15,279 nucleotides of DNA, from NCBI GenBank assembly GCA_964523005.1, contig CAZFZL010000032.1:1-15279 (forward strand). The letters run 5' to 3'. Position 1 is the first letter of the stretch, and each line of letters begins with the position of its first letter. Made by a program: the position numbers and the translations under genes. Below the pieces are notes generated by a model. The model had not been told where the DNA came from. It was given only the letters and a program-made list of their open reading frames with translations, and did no database searches. Below, piece by piece: positions 14,884 to 15,279 of the stretch. Origin of the DNA: UMGS1307 sp964523005. GTDB taxonomy: Bacteria > Bacillota > Clostridia > Oscillospirales > CAG-382.

Positions 14884-15165
14884 TTATTTATGAAGAATAT
14901 AGTACACCGCACCCATAAGGGCAAGCTGTAAAACAATGATCACCGGTATGCCGATCGTAAATTTTTTGTGAAGTGTTTTGTGACGTATCAGACGCATTGT
15001 TATGAACATGGCGACGCTTCCGCCGGCAGCCGCCCAGCCGAGCAGCACCGCCTCCGGTATGCGTCTGACGCCGCTCTTGCCGGCGATTGTCTTATCATAG
15101 ACCGTTATAATCACCGAGATCACCGATACAACGGCAAGATATATCCATAAAAGCTTCCAATACAT
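14884..15165 (-). CDS. DUF1294 small membrane protein
   Basis: This 93-residue protein matches DUF1294, a family of small membrane proteins of unknown function. It has three hydrophobic segments (about 4-22, 38-58 and 71-89). The conserved family core lies between them: YDK near residue 23, RRIPEAVLLGWAAAGGS in the middle, and the RHKTLHKKFTIGIP stretch (about 61-74). The start ATG is at 15163-15165 on the minus strand, with AGAGGT eight bases upstream (15174-15179 in plus coordinates). It is the first gene of the minus-strand unit; the GH110-like gene follows after 17 bases, so the two are probably co-transcribed. I recognised no clear minus-strand promoter in the AT-rich gap at 15180-15240. 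No function is proposed for it or for its pairing with a glycosidase. Confidence 0.88.
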   Translation of the reverse strand: MYWKLLWIYLAVVSVISVIITVYDKTIAGKSGVRRIPEAVLLGWAAAGGSVAMFITMRLIRHKTLHKKFTIGIPVIIVLQLALMGAVYYILHK

Positions 15166-15195
15166 AAATTGCGACCTCTTTTTCGAAATTTCCTA

Positions 15196-15224
15196 TTGCT
15201 TTTATTCAAAGCTTATTGTATAAT
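15196..15224 (+). promoter_or_regulatory. Sigma-A-type promoter of the tRNA gene
   Basis: A perfect -10 box, TATAAT (15219-15224), is preceded at the ideal 17-base distance by TTGCTT (15196-15201), which keeps the TTG core of the -35 box. Transcription would start near 15231, giving a 5' leader of about 18 bases before the tRNA at 15249. The promoter faces the plus strand and lies in the gap between the divergent DUF1294 gene and the tRNA. Identification is by consensus match and position. Confidence 0.75.
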
Positions 15225-15248
15225 AACCTCGTTCAAAAACGATCCCAC

Positions 15249-15279
15249 GGGGCATTAGCGCAGTTGGGAGCGCACAACA
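15249..15279 (+). tRNA. tRNA, probably tRNA-Ala (5' part; cut by window end)
   Basis: The last 31 bases are the 5' half of a tRNA. They run in order: acceptor strand GGGGCAT, the two linker bases TA, a D-stem GCGC pairing with GCGC around the loop AGTTGGGA, one A, and CAACA as the 5' strand of the anticodon stem. The anticodon lies just beyond the window. The body resembles clostridial tRNA-Ala with anticodon GGC, and G at position 3 is compatible with the G3-U70 identity pair of tRNA-Ala. The isotype is therefore an inference from similarity, not read directly. Confidence 0.85.

Noticed and set aside
14132..14893. Plus-strand open frame (253 codons) opposite the GH110-like gene
   Set aside because: The minus-strand frame carries clear GH110 motifs; the plus-strand translation has low-complexity, Arg/Val-rich shadow composition and no start signal.
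15180..15240. Minus-strand promoter for the DUF1294 unit
   Set aside because: TTGAAC and TATTAT/TACAAT-like boxes occur on the minus strand, but none pair at 16-18 bases; a promoter must exist nearby, yet I cannot place it.
1..15279. CRISPR array, insertion sequence, prophage or defence genes
   Set aside because: No regularly spaced repeats, transposase, integrase or phage-type genes were seen; the IstB-like ATPase at 11722 has no IstA partner and fits the helicase loader role.

Overview
The window looks like a chromosomal segment of a Firmicute of the class Clostridia, probably a gut member of the Oscillospirales/Ruminococcaceae type. The reasons are the yggS-sepF-yggT-divIVA-ileS cell-division block, the DnaD plus DnaC-like loader pair, the split transketolase, AGGAGG-type ribosome binding sites, and mixed ATG/TTG starts. 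The genus cannot be named from the sequence alone. Genes are tightly packed and nearly all lie on the plus strand from 1 to 13130. No stretch of more than 100 bases lacks a gene.

Region 1 (1-4745) is the division block: the end of yggS, then sepF, yggT, divIVA and ileS. In Bacillus subtilis the matching order is ylmE-sepF-ylmG-ylmH-divIVA-ileS; here ylmH is absent and yggT is followed directly by divIVA. The 98-base sepF-yggT gap holds two interlocking inverted repeats, one of which covers the only purine-rich ribosome binding site of yggT. Region 2 (4742-6179) continues without a break: lspA overlaps the ileS stop by ATGA, and rluD starts inside the acidic tail of lspA. These genes share the operon through short overlaps rather than through function.

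Region 3 (6210-10732) holds a two-subunit transketolase for the non-oxidative pentose phosphate pathway, a D-alanine-D-alanine ligase for peptidoglycan precursors, a DUF1934 (YwiB-like) protein of unknown role, and a zinc-type homocysteine S-methyltransferase. The last has a C-terminal extension that resembles half of a pterin-binding domain. Region 4 (10758-13130) is a replication group: a DnaD-like primosome protein with tandem DnaD domains, a DnaC-like AAA+ helicase loader, and RNase HI. A bidirectional terminator at 13136-13165 closes it.

Region 5 (13181-15165, minus strand) is a convergent two-gene unit: a small DUF1294 membrane protein followed by a 561-residue right-handed beta-helix protein that looks like a GH110 alpha-galactosidase without a signal peptide. 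The window ends inside a plus-strand tRNA gene, most likely tRNA-Ala, with a sigma-A-type promoter just upstream.

I see no phage, insertion sequence, CRISPR array, or obvious new multi-gene system. The observations most worth a second look are the yggT leader structure, the cytoplasmic GH110-like enzyme, the half pterin domain on the methyltransferase, and the missing ylmH.
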